Shown here piece by piece: positions 16,451 through 26,063 of a stretch of DNA of 32,808 nucleotides. The stretch is from Candidatus Hydrogenedentota bacterium. Lineage in GTDB: Bacteria; Hydrogenedentota; Hydrogenedentia; Hydrogenedentales; SLHB01. The notes below the pieces were generated by a model that was not told the origin of the DNA, did not search any database, and saw only the letters and a list, made by a program, of their open reading frames with translations. The stretch covers positions 1-32,808 of the forward strand of contig JADLCA010000447.1 of assembly GCA_020847495.1 (NCBI GenBank). Direction: 5' to 3'. Every line of letters starts with the position of its first letter. The first letter of the stretch is position 1. A program made the position numbers and the translations under genes.

Positions 16451-17449
16451 CTACTGGCGCAGCGCCTCGGCGAGGCGGTCGGCCACGGCCTGGCGTCCGG
16501 TGTCGCGCAGGTGCTCATCGGGATGACTGCCGCGGATGAAGCAGGTTCCCGGCAATGCCTCGGACATGTCGAGCAGTTGCACGCCCCGCGCCGCGGCCGC
16601 CTGTTTGAAGTGCGCGATGTTCTCGCGTGCGCGTGCCCGAAAGCGGTCGCCGAGATAATGCTCTCCCGTTTCCATGTCCAGCGGCGTGACGTAGGGCAAT
16701 GCGCGAATCCCCGCGCGATTCAGCGCGTCCAACGCACGTCCGAACTCCACGAGGGTCTGGCTCTCCGGCGTCAGCGAATACATGTAGAAGAATGTGACGA
16801 GCCGGGCACGCTGCTCCTCCGTGGTGCGGGCCTCGGCATGCGGCTGGTAACTGCCCACTGGTCCGAGATTCGCGAAGCCATCCAGTACCGGTAGTTTCTG
16901 AAAGTCTTCTGTGAGAACAGGCCGGAACGTGAAAGCCTTGAATGACGCCAGGGGCCTGTAGGCCACGTGAAAAAGGACGTAGTCGTGACGCAGGAACAGC
17001 AGCTCCTTGTCAAAGTACCGGTAAGGCAGGGTCTCGAGTTGCGGCGCCACGAGACGCATGTTGATTGGAAACACGACAGTCCCGACGGGGACGTCCTTCT
17101 CTTCGAGATACGCGGCAACCGCCTCGTAGAAAGTCAGATTGCATCCCCCGTCGTAGACGTGAACGACACGAAGGTCCGGGGCGGCGCGCTGCAGCATCTC
17201 CGGCGTGCTGGAGAGATCCGCATCGCCCTTGCCCGTGGCCATGGTGCTATCTCCTAGAAACAACACGTCCGCAGGGTCATCGCGAAGCTCCATGATCTTG
17301 AGCACAGCTGGCGGGATGTCGCCCGGCCACTCCAACCAGTAGATTGCCATCTGCCCCGCGCACACGAGCGCAATCAACACGGCGCAGCGCGCGAAGAAGC
17401 GCAACCCTGCGCGGCGATCAGAACTGGAAGTAGATGAATGAGGCTTCAT
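16451..17449 (-). CDS. SGNH-hydrolase-like membrane-anchored protein, MBOAT partner
   Basis: The 332-residue protein has one N-terminal transmembrane segment (~17-36, ARCAVLIALVCAGQMAIYWL) and an exported domain. FLGDSTMATG at residues 64-73 is the block I serine region of SGNH/GDSL enzymes (Ser68). GSHPDEHLRDTGRQ near the C-terminus is a block V-like D..H site. This layout matches AlgJ/AlgX/PatB-type partners, which move an acyl group from the MBOAT membrane protein onto an exported polysaccharide or peptidoglycan. The ATG lies within the MBOAT 3' end (32-base overlap), so translation is probably coupled. The substrate is inferred only from context. Confidence 0.82.
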   Translation of the reverse strand: MKPHSSTSSSDRRAGLRFFARCAVLIALVCAGQMAIYWLEWPGDIPPAVLKIMELRDDPADVLFLGDSTMATGKGDADLSSTPEMLQRAAPDLRVVHVYDGGCNLTFYEAVAAYLEEKDVPVGTVVFPINMRLVAPQLETLPYRYFDKELLFLRHDYVLFHVAYRPLASFKAFTFRPVLTEDFQKLPVLDGFANLGPVGSYQPHAEARTTEEQRARLVTFFYMYSLTPESQTLVEFGRALDALNRAGIRALPYVTPLDMETGEHYLGDRFRARARENIAHFKQAAAARGVQLLDMSEALPGTCFIRGSHPDEHLRDTGRQAVADRLAEALRQ

Positions 17450-18884
17450 TCACAACCCCCAAGTTCATGACGATGAGACACAGTAAGGCATAGGCGGGAT
17501 AACGCACCCATGCGGGACTCTCGTTGATTACGCGATCAAACCAGGGCTTCTCCGAGGCCCATTCGCCGATAAGGAGCACGGCGAGCGGCCAGCATATCGT
17601 GATGAGATTGTCCGGGTAGATGCGCAGGCGCGCTTCAAGCGCGAGCCAGCCTCCCGGACCCAGGAAGGCGTCCCAACCCTGGAATGAGCCCACACAGATG
17701 TACACGGCCTCCTTGATCGAGCCCGCGCGGAAGAAGACCCAGCCCACGTTGACCAGTGCGAAGGTGACCGCGATCTCGATCGCGGCGCGGACGCGCGGCA
17801 AGCGCGCAAGACCCGTCTTTGCGTAAAGCCACTTACGCGGCCGCGCGGTCCATTGCTGCGCGAGGTAGTAGGCGGCGTGCAGCAGGCCCCACACCACGAA
17901 GGTCCAGTTGGCCCCATGCCACAGCCCGCTGAGTCCGAACACGGCGAGGATATTGACGGATTGGCGGCCGCGTCCGGCCCGGTTGCCGCCCAGCGGGATG
18001 TAGACGTAGTCGCGGAACCACGTCGACAGCGAGATGTGCCAGCGGCTCCAGAATTCCTGGATCGAGCGGGCCGTGTACGGGCGGTTGAAGTTGCGCATGA
18101 GATCGACATTGAGCGTGCGGGCGGTGCCGATTGCGATGTCGGAATAGCCCGAGAAATCGCAGTAGATCTGGAACGCGAAGCAAACCGTCGCAATGATGAG
18201 GATGGGGCCTTCGAAGTGGAAGGGGGTCTCGTAAACGCGATTCACGACGATGGCGAGTCGGTCCGCAATCACCATCTTCTTGAAGAGGCCCCAAAGGATC
18301 AGGCGCAATCCGCTGTACATCAACTCCGAATCAAACGCGAAATGCTGCCTCAACTGGGGCAGCAGCGAACCGGAGCGCTCTATGGGCCCCGCGACCAGTT
18401 GTGGAAAGAAGGTCACGTAGAGGGCGAAGCGTCCGAAGTTGCGTTCCGGTTCTTGTCTTTCGAGAAAGACATCGATCGTATAACTCATGGATTGGAACGA
18501 GTAAAACGAGATGCCCACAGGCAGCAGCAGATTCATCAATGGAATGTCGGCCGGCAGATGCGCCAAGTCGCAGACCCACCCCGCGCTGCGCAGAAAGAAG
18601 TCGAGATACTTGAAGGTGAAGAGCAGGCCGAGATTGGACGACATGCTGAGGATGAGATACAGGCGCCGCCTGCGCGGGTCGCGCGTGGCCCCGAGGGCAA
18701 GCCCGGCCCAATAGTCGATTGTCGTGCTCATGAGGATGAGCACGATGTACGCGGGCTTCCACGCCATGTAGAACGCGTAACTCGCGGCCAGCAGGAATAC
18801 CCACTGCCAGCGCCACGGAAGGGAGAAACATACAATCAGCACGAGCGGGAAGAAGATCAGAAACTCGATACTGTTGAAGAGCAC
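17418..18884 (-). CDS. MBOAT-family O-acyltransferase (AlgI/DltB-like)
   Basis: The 488-residue polytopic protein carries an acyl group, usually acetyl, across the inner membrane for O-acylation of exocellular glycans. It begins MLFNSIEFLIFFPLVL, the standard AlgI-type start, here from GTG 18884. Conserved blocks include LLPVGISFYSFQSMSYTIDV, FFPQLVAGPIER, QIYCDFSGYSDIAIG, EFWSRWHISLSTWFRDYVYI and SGLWHGANWTFVVWG. The histidine of the last block, near residue 320, is the family's catalytic residue. The SGNH-like partner overlaps it by 32 bases. The CgeB-like glycosyltransferase lies upstream on the same strand after 128 bases. It is not certain that the three act together. Confidence 0.95.
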   Translation of the reverse strand: MLFNSIEFLIFFPLVLIVCFSLPWRWQWVFLLAASYAFYMAWKPAYIVLILMSTTIDYWAGLALGATRDPRRRRLYLILSMSSNLGLLFTFKYLDFFLRSAGWVCDLAHLPADIPLMNLLLPVGISFYSFQSMSYTIDVFLERQEPERNFGRFALYVTFFPQLVAGPIERSGSLLPQLRQHFAFDSELMYSGLRLILWGLFKKMVIADRLAIVVNRVYETPFHFEGPILIIATVCFAFQIYCDFSGYSDIAIGTARTLNVDLMRNFNRPYTARSIQEFWSRWHISLSTWFRDYVYIPLGGNRAGRGRQSVNILAVFGLSGLWHGANWTFVVWGLLHAAYYLAQQWTARPRKWLYAKTGLARLPRVRAAIEIAVTFALVNVGWVFFRAGSIKEAVYICVGSFQGWDAFLGPGGWLALEARLRIYPDNLITICWPLAVLLIGEWASEKPWFDRVINESPAWVRYPAYALLCLIVMNLGVVNEASFIYFQF

Positions 18885-19012
18885 CGCGCCCCGCCCCTGT
18901 TGGAAAACATGAACCCGCGAGTGTTCCGGACACCTCCCCGCGCGAATCGCAGCACCTTACCGCAGGCGCGCGCGTGCGCGCAAATCGCGCGGGGGCCGGT
19001 GCGATCTGCGCG

Positions 19013-20689
19013 CTACGGGTAGAAGGGCTGGCAGGCGCGGGCGATGAGCATGGAGTCCTCCGCAAGTGCGCGCGCTTCCTCGTCGCGGCCGGTCTCAGCC
19101 AGCATTTCGCACAGGCGCTCGCGGGGTGCGGCATTCATGGGCTGGCGCGCCATGCCATCGTACAAGGTGGCAATCGCTTCTTCTCTTCGGCCTGAGACCC
19201 ACTGAAGTTCCGCGAGGAGGTCCATGCCGCCGGTATTGTGCGGGTCGAGGAGGCCGGCCTGGGCAAGGTGTTCCTCCGCATGCGACGGCTCTCCCTGGCC
19301 CGCGAGCACATGCGCCATGCGGATGTGCGCTTCCGCGTGGAGCATGGCCAGTGTGGCGGTCTTTTCGGCCACGGCGCGTTGCCACCGGATGAGGAAGGGG
19401 TATCCGCTCGATCCCACCAGATACTGTGGTCCTTCGAGGGACGTGGCGAGCAGGGCCAGATTGAGGCTGTCCACCTCCTGGCTGACGAGCTGGCACGCGC
19501 GCGCGGCGGTGGCGAGATTGAGGGCGCACGGTGCTGAACTGGGTGCGAGGCGCTGGGCCTGGGCGAAAGCCTTCAGGTATCGAATGCGCCGCTGCGCGTC
19601 GTCGCCTGCGTCGCTGTACGCGTTGGCGAGGTGCTGTCCGAGGGAGGTCCAGGCGCGTGGGTCGTTGGGGAGAGCCCTCATCATGTGGGGCAGCAGCTCG
19701 CATTCTATCGCGTGGTACACGTTCCATTGCGAGAAGGCGTACATCGTGAAATCCTGGTACAACCGCTCTTCAGGCGCTAGATCGCGGAACGGGCGGCCGC
19801 TTGAAGGTAACGTCGCGGCGCAGTCGATGAGTTCCGTGAGGCGGTTCTCGCCGGCAAAGCGCTCGACCTTTGCCATCCCCCGTTCGGCGATGGCACTCGC
19901 TTCGCCGGGATGGGCAAGGTAATGGGCGATGCATTCTTCGAAGTTCGCTTGGTTGTACAGCACAAGGTCGCGGGCCGGTTCAAACCAGTTCCTGACTTCC
20001 AGGTTATCTTCTTCGAGCAAGGCCAGAGAACCGCACGCCATCGTCTCGAAGACGCGCAGGTTCAGTTCGCCCCGGATCGAATGATTGAACACGATCCGCG
20101 CACGGCTCAGGAGACGCCCGTAGTCTTCGCCGTGAACCTGCGTCGCGATGACAATGCGATAACGGCTGGAGAGGCGCGCGAGGCGTTCCAGATAGCGGGC
20201 CCTGACCGAATGGGCCGTGTGGTTCAGGTTGCCCACAAAGGCCACGTCGATGTCCTTGGGTTCCGGATAAGGTCTGTGGAACTTCGTGATTTGGGAATAG
20301 AGCGGGAAGAGGTGGTGGGGCGACACGAGGCTGTTCTTCAGAGCGCGCACCCCCGGCGTATCGCATAGCACGGCGTCGTAGCGCGCGAGATTCGTCTCCA
20401 AGAGGGGGTAGAAGACGTTCCAGTCGGACACCAGCGCCACCGTGGGGATTTGCACCTCCTCGATGTGCAAGGGCGGCGGGTGAATCTCGGGCATCCAGCA
20501 GAGAAGCAGGCCGGGCCGCCAATCCCGGCTTATGCGGGAGATGAGGGCCGGAGCGTCTTCCTCGCGCGGATCGTAGCGGTAGTAAGCGTTTTCGAAGTTC
20601 CCGGCGGTCCGCACCTCATGAGGGCCTGAATAGCGGTCCAGGCAGTCGTAGCTGCTGAAGAAGGGCGTGCCATGTGACAATACATTCAT
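19013..20689 (-). CDS. CgeB-like glycosyltransferase with C-terminal TPR-type repeats
   Basis: This 558-residue protein has two halves. Residues 1-~290 resemble the glycosyl transferase group 1 subfamily of CgeB/YkvP type: VALVSDWNVFYP, DIDVAFVGNLN, and the donor-site block FNHSIRGELNLRVFETMACGSLALLEED. Residues ~300-558 are all helical and contain TPR-like stretches such as WTSLGQHLANAYSDAGDDAQRRIRYLKAF, AHIRMAHVLAGQGEPSHAEEHLAQA and LLAELQWVSGRREEAIATLYDG. The track uses a TTG start, but the adjacent ATG 20689 is preferred. It probably glycosylates a surface protein or glycan, with the repeats holding a partner. The target is unknown. Confidence 0.82.
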   Translation of the reverse strand: MNVLSHGTPFFSSYDCLDRYSGPHEVRTAGNFENAYYRYDPREEDAPALISRISRDWRPGLLLCWMPEIHPPPLHIEEVQIPTVALVSDWNVFYPLLETNLARYDAVLCDTPGVRALKNSLVSPHHLFPLYSQITKFHRPYPEPKDIDVAFVGNLNHTAHSVRARYLERLARLSSRYRIVIATQVHGEDYGRLLSRARIVFNHSIRGELNLRVFETMACGSLALLEEDNLEVRNWFEPARDLVLYNQANFEECIAHYLAHPGEASAIAERGMAKVERFAGENRLTELIDCAATLPSSGRPFRDLAPEERLYQDFTMYAFSQWNVYHAIECELLPHMMRALPNDPRAWTSLGQHLANAYSDAGDDAQRRIRYLKAFAQAQRLAPSSAPCALNLATAARACQLVSQEVDSLNLALLATSLEGPQYLVGSSGYPFLIRWQRAVAEKTATLAMLHAEAHIRMAHVLAGQGEPSHAEEHLAQAGLLDPHNTGGMDLLAELQWVSGRREEAIATLYDGMARQPMNAAPRERLCEMLAETGRDEEARALAEDSMLIARACQPFYP

Positions 20690-20804
20690 CAACGATGACT
20701 CTCGATTAAAGCCTGAGGTGACATCCCACTGACTTTCAACGTGTTACCGCGCAATCACCAAACCGTCAATCCGGTGGAATCGCGCTCCATGCGCTTCGAC
20801 ACAA

Positions 20805-20833
20805 TTGACAGGTGGCCCTCTTTATTCTATAGT
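20805..20833 (+). promoter_or_regulatory. Strong sigma70-type promoter of the HDOD gene
   Basis: TTGACA (20805-20810), a 17-base spacer and TATAGT (20828-20833) form a near-consensus promoter about 68 bases upstream of the HDOD ATG. It is the best hexamer pair in the window. Confidence 0.75.
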
Positions 20834-20901
20834 TGATCAGCGGGCATTAGGTAACCTACGGCGCTGACGGAACGCGTTCATAATCGGGGAGTTCAGAGCC
20901 C

Positions 20902-21777
20902 ATGGCAGAGGTGTGGATTTCCGATGTCCGCGAGAAGGTGTGGGCATTAGACGAGGTGGCCACCCTTCCTTCCACGCTGGTGCGCATCCTCTCCGTTGTG
21001 CAAGACGAATCCACGACCGCACTCGACCTCGCAGCGGAGATTTCCGCCGATCCCGCCTTGACGATGAAGATCTTGGGGACCGTGAATTCGAGTTATTATG
21101 GATTCCATCGCCAAATCAACAGTATCCCCGATGCCGTTGTCATCCTTGGATTTGACGAAGTCGAGCGGCTCGCGCTGGCCATTTCCGTAATCAACCTATT
21201 CGGCAGGGACCGCGAGAGCGCGCGGGCCCTGCACATGTTGTGGAGGCATAGCCTGGCGTGTTCGGTGGTGGCCGGCTGCCTCGAAACCCACTTCCGCTCC
21301 AGGCTTGCAAGGGTAAACGGCGCGCACATCGCAGGACTGCTCCACGATATCGGCAAGGCGGTCATCAACCAGTTCTTCCCCGAGGCGGTGGCGCCGGTGG
21401 CGCGGCTGGTGCAGGAAGACGGCCTCACGCTGTGTGAAGCCGAGCGGGAAATTCTGGAGGGCTGCACGCATTGCGAGGTCGGCGCGTGGGTGGCCGAGCG
21501 ATGGGCTCTGCCCAAGGATCTGGTGGAAAGCATTGCCATGCACCACACCCCGGAGTTGGTGCCCCCGGACCATCTGTTGACGCACACCACGCATCTGGCG
21601 GATGCCATCTGCAACCGGGTGGGCATCAAGACCATGAACACCGGTGTGCCCTGTGAAGTCTCGCCGAATCTCTCCCCCGAACTGGACGTGGACAACAATC
21701 TGGTCGCTCAGATCGAGCAGCGTCTCGACAAGCAGCGCGGCCTGATCAGCGCCATGGCCGCTGGCGGAGCCTACTGA
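20902..21777 (+). CDS. HDOD-domain signalling protein
   Basis: The 291-residue protein is a single HDOD domain (about 15-215) with a short tail. LPSTLVRILSVVQDESTTALDLAAEISADPALTMKIL is the standard HDOD opening, with the following NSSYYG and INSIPDAVVILG. AHIAGLLHDIGKAVINQFFP keeps an HD pair, whereas many HDOD proteins have lost it, so residual metal binding is possible. IAMHHTPE follows. HDOD proteins regulate motility, stress and second-messenger pathways, and often pair with response regulators or kinases. Here a hybrid histidine kinase lies next door on the opposite strand, facing it. The start ATG 20902 has only a weak ribosome site, GGGGAG about 11 bases upstream. Confidence 0.93.
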   Translation: MAEVWISDVREKVWALDEVATLPSTLVRILSVVQDESTTALDLAAEISADPALTMKILGTVNSSYYGFHRQINSIPDAVVILGFDEVERLALAISVINLFGRDRESARALHMLWRHSLACSVVAGCLETHFRSRLARVNGAHIAGLLHDIGKAVINQFFPEAVAPVARLVQEDGLTLCEAEREILEGCTHCEVGAWVAERWALPKDLVESIAMHHTPELVPPDHLLTHTTHLADAICNRVGIKTMNTGVPCEVSPNLSPELDVDNNLVAQIEQRLDKQRGLISAMAAGGAY

Positions 21778-21827
21778 CGGGCAACGGACCCTGTGTTTCG
21801 CTGCGCCAGGCCGGACCGGCCGGGAGC

Positions 21828-21845
21828 GCCGGCATCCCTGCCGGC
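21828..21845. repeat. Short REP-type hairpin
   Basis: GCCGGCA-TCCC-TGCCGGC is a perfect 7-bp stem with a 4-base loop, 50 bases past the HDOD stop. Just to the left, ACCCTGTGTTTCGC resembles one arm of family C. It may be a terminator for HDOD transcription or a separate repeat family. Confidence 0.6.
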
Positions 21846-21893
21846 TCTTGGAGAGGCTTCCTCTCGCAAAGGCGCAAAGGCTACTCCAATAGA

Positions 21894-22046
21894 GACACAG
21901 GCGAGGGTGCCCGTGCCACACGCGCTTGCTTGGCCCGCAGGGATTCTCCCCATCTTGCCGTCCTTGGTTTGCACGGAGAATTCAAGCGTTTCAGAGAGGC
22001 GAGGTATGGTAGACGGACGTGTGGCACAGGCGCCCTCGCCTGTGTC
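21894..22046. repeat. Family A inverted-end element, single unit (A3)
   Basis: It is 153 bp, exactly the length of A2. The right end is identical to the A1 and A2 right ends. The left end carries two base changes that weaken its stem (GGTGCCCGTG in place of GGCGCCTGTG). The inner sequence is different but again has CGCGCTTGCTTG and a GGTTTGCAC stretch. It lies between convergent genes (HDOD and the kinase). Confidence 0.87.
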
Positions 22047-22097
22047 CCATTTCCATTTCCCGCAGGCAAGCCTCCGCTCCAGAAGTTAGTGCCATTC

Positions 22098-22175
22098 GGG
22101 ACTGACCCCGTCTTTCGCGTAGGCTTTGCGCGCCGAGACTCATCGCTCTCGGCCGCGAAACACGGGGTCTGTCCC
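22098..22175. repeat. Family C hairpin element (C2)
   Basis: Left arm GGGACTGACCCCGTCTTTCG and its right inverse (22155-22175) pair over about 21 bases with two mismatches. The loop holds TAGGCTTTGCGCGCC, as in C1. Its right edge is 15 bases from the kinase stop codon, so a minus-strand transcript would fold it right after translation ends. Confidence 0.82.
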
Positions 22176-22190
22176 CTCACCCATGACGGG

Positions 22191-24263
<2,073 letters not shown>

Positions 24264-24435
24264 AGGAATAATCGCGCCACGGTCCCCTCCGTACGCAACG
24301 GACTCTCATATGCGTGCGCAGTGCACAACGTCGATGGGCAACGGCCCCCATTCCGCTCGAACGACACGCGGCTTCGCGGGTGTCCCACAACTATCCGACA
24401 TCGTATGTATTCGCAAACACCAATTCAACCTAAAA

Positions 24436-24503
24436 CGGCAGTTGAATGGGACTGACCCCGTCTTTCGCGTAGGCTTTGCGGAGCGAAACACGGGGTCTGT
24501 CCC
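24436..24503. repeat. Family C hairpin element (C3)
   Basis: It begins CGGCAGTTGAATGGGACTGA, as in C1, and carries the arms GGGACTGACCCCGT and ACGGGGTCTGTCCC with a shortened loop. Compared with C2, about 10 bases are missing from the loop. The right edge lies 28 bases from the stop codon of the minus-strand cupin gene. Confidence 0.82.
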
Positions 24504-24531
24504 CTCACCCTGAGCAGCGAGGGCGGATAGG

Positions 24532-25725
24532 TTACCGCGGAGCGGCGGGAGTGAGGAATTCCCGTATGCTGGTGTAATTCTTGAGCCCGAACAGATCCGC
24601 ATTGTATGGACCGTTGCTGCAATGATCCGCGATGTCACGGTCCATGTAGTACTCGTTGTGCGGCCTGAAACCGGGAATGGTTATCACATTTACGAACACG
24701 TCGAGACCCCGGTGTCCGGTGCCGGGCGGGATGTGAACGAAGCTGCCGGGCTCCAACGGGTGCTCCTCGAAACGGCTCAGGTCAAGCAGATCGGGATATG
24801 TGACCAGCGAAGGCCTGCGGCCGTGCGTGTGCAATGCGTACGCGCCAGGGTCCAGCACGAGGTAGAACTCGTTCTGGGCACACCCCTCGCCAATGCAGTG
24901 GGGCGGGTGGAAATGAGAAGGCGAGGTTTCCTTCGCGATGTTTACCACGTGACTGTTGACGAAGTTGACCCCGTCGTCCTGCTGGCCGGGTCTGTCCATG
25001 TACCACGTGAGCGGCAGGCGCCGGAACGGATCGAAGTCGAAGTTGCAGCCCCCGGAGGTGTCCTTGAGAAAGCGCAGGCGCATGGCAGCGGGGACATGAC
25101 TCGTGTGGCGGTTCGCGTTGTCCAGCGTGAGGCATGCAAATGTGCCACGCACGCGCAGCCTCTCCTCGCCGGCCACGATGAGTTGGTCGCCTTCCATGAT
25201 CGGTTCCCAGGAGGCGTGGGTCTTGCGCGAGTACCCTGCGGCAAAACACAAGCCGAAGAGACGCTCGAGCGCGTCGTGGACTCGCGGGTCGCCGGACCAC
25301 GGCGCGGGAAGGTGCTCCAGCTTCCAAAGGTCGCCGGCAAAGTCGCCCAGAAAGACATCGCCGTGCCAGCGGCTGAGGATGGCCTGCACGGGCACCCTGG
25401 CCCCCTCGGCAAGCGTGTCCTGCCCGTCGCGCAGAATCGCGAGAGTCTCCGCGAGCGCGGGGTCGATGGCCTCGGGAGTGTACTCCGCGGGCAGGCGACT
25501 GCCGTCCCCTTCTTTCGTGCGATAGCCCGCGGGTAAGAACACTTCGCCGCGCCCTTCGTAGAGCCAGAAGACGGTCATGCCGCCTAACGGCGAAACCAGT
25601 TCCGCTTCGTGCGCGTGGAGGTGATAGCGCCCGAAACGCAGCGCCGGGTGCTCCTCGCGAAAGGCGTCCGAGAAGGTCTTGAGCGCGCGCTCTTCGCGCA
25701 TGTGCATGATGCTGACCTTGGGCAT
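24532..25725 (-). CDS. Cupin-like protein of unknown function
   Basis: This 397-residue soluble protein has no signal peptide. The last third has a cupin layout: SHFHPPHCIGEGCAQNEFYLVL supplies His-rich and Glu positions, and PGSFVHIPPGTGHRGLDVFV the second motif (PGT.H). A metal site for an isomerase, dioxygenase or binding protein is therefore likely. The N-terminal ~200 residues (ALRFGRYHLHAHEAELVSPLGG and onward) also contain a His-rich stretch and may be a second, degraded cupin. The track ORF runs 253 codons further upstream through family-B repeat DNA and antisense to the sulfatase. That part is rejected and ATG 25725 used. I do not recognise a characterised homologue. Confidence 0.75.
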   Translation of the reverse strand: MPKVSIMHMREERALKTFSDAFREEHPALRFGRYHLHAHEAELVSPLGGMTVFWLYEGRGEVFLPAGYRTKEGDGSRLPAEYTPEAIDPALAETLAILRDGQDTLAEGARVPVQAILSRWHGDVFLGDFAGDLWKLEHLPAPWSGDPRVHDALERLFGLCFAAGYSRKTHASWEPIMEGDQLIVAGEERLRVRGTFACLTLDNANRHTSHVPAAMRLRFLKDTSGGCNFDFDPFRRLPLTWYMDRPGQQDDGVNFVNSHVVNIAKETSPSHFHPPHCIGEGCAQNEFYLVLDPGAYALHTHGRRPSLVTYPDLLDLSRFEEHPLEPGSFVHIPPGTGHRGLDVFVNVITIPGFRPHNEYYMDRDIADHCSNGPYNADLFGLKNYTSIREFLTPAAPR

Positions 25726-25781
25726 GGCGACAGTATACCTGCAAGCCAACAAGCGTGCGAAGCAGAGGGGCGGAGGATGGA

Positions 25782-25799
25782 TGCCCGCCTGCGCGGGCA
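25782..25799. repeat. Short REP-type hairpin
   Basis: TGCCCGC-CTGC-GCGGGCA is a perfect 7-bp stem with a 4-base loop, 57 bases upstream of the cupin gene start. Sequence of this form is common as a REP in several GC-rich genomes. Confidence 0.55.
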
Positions 25800-25850
25800 T
25801 ACTGGTGCTCGGGATACGTGGAGGAGATGCCTGAAGATGAGGCCGTGGGC

Positions 25851-26032
25851 GAAGAACATCCCCCTCGGCCCTGCGGGCCTGCCCCCTTCGAAGGGGGACC
25901 TTGTGCGCGTGCCCTTCGGGCCGCGTGATATGGCGGCCCACTGCCCCTGTGCAGCCATTGGATGCCGGATTTATCCACAAATATAGTGTTGCAAACGTCC
26001 CCCTTTGAAGGGGGTGTAGGGGGATGTTCTTC
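25851..26032. repeat. Family B inverted-end element, complete copy (B2)
   Basis: The 182-bp element has 15-base inverted ends: GAAGAACATCCCCCT at 25851-25865 and AGGGGGATGTTCTTC at 26018-26032. Internal parts include TGCGGGCC, CCCCCTTCGAAGGGGG (a perfect palindrome) and CCCTTCGGGCCGCG. The same palindrome type recurs near the right end (CCCCTTTGAAGGGGG). It lies between the cupin gene start and the sulfatase stop. Confidence 0.85.
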
Positions 26033-26063
26033 TCTTCTCGGCGGAGAAGTGCTTCGAGGCCCG

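Noticed and set aside
17853-19022. Plus-strand ORF of 389 codons opposite the MBOAT gene
   Set aside because: The MBOAT reading carries every conserved block; the opposite frame is low-complexity, Arg/Glu-rich and has no motif.
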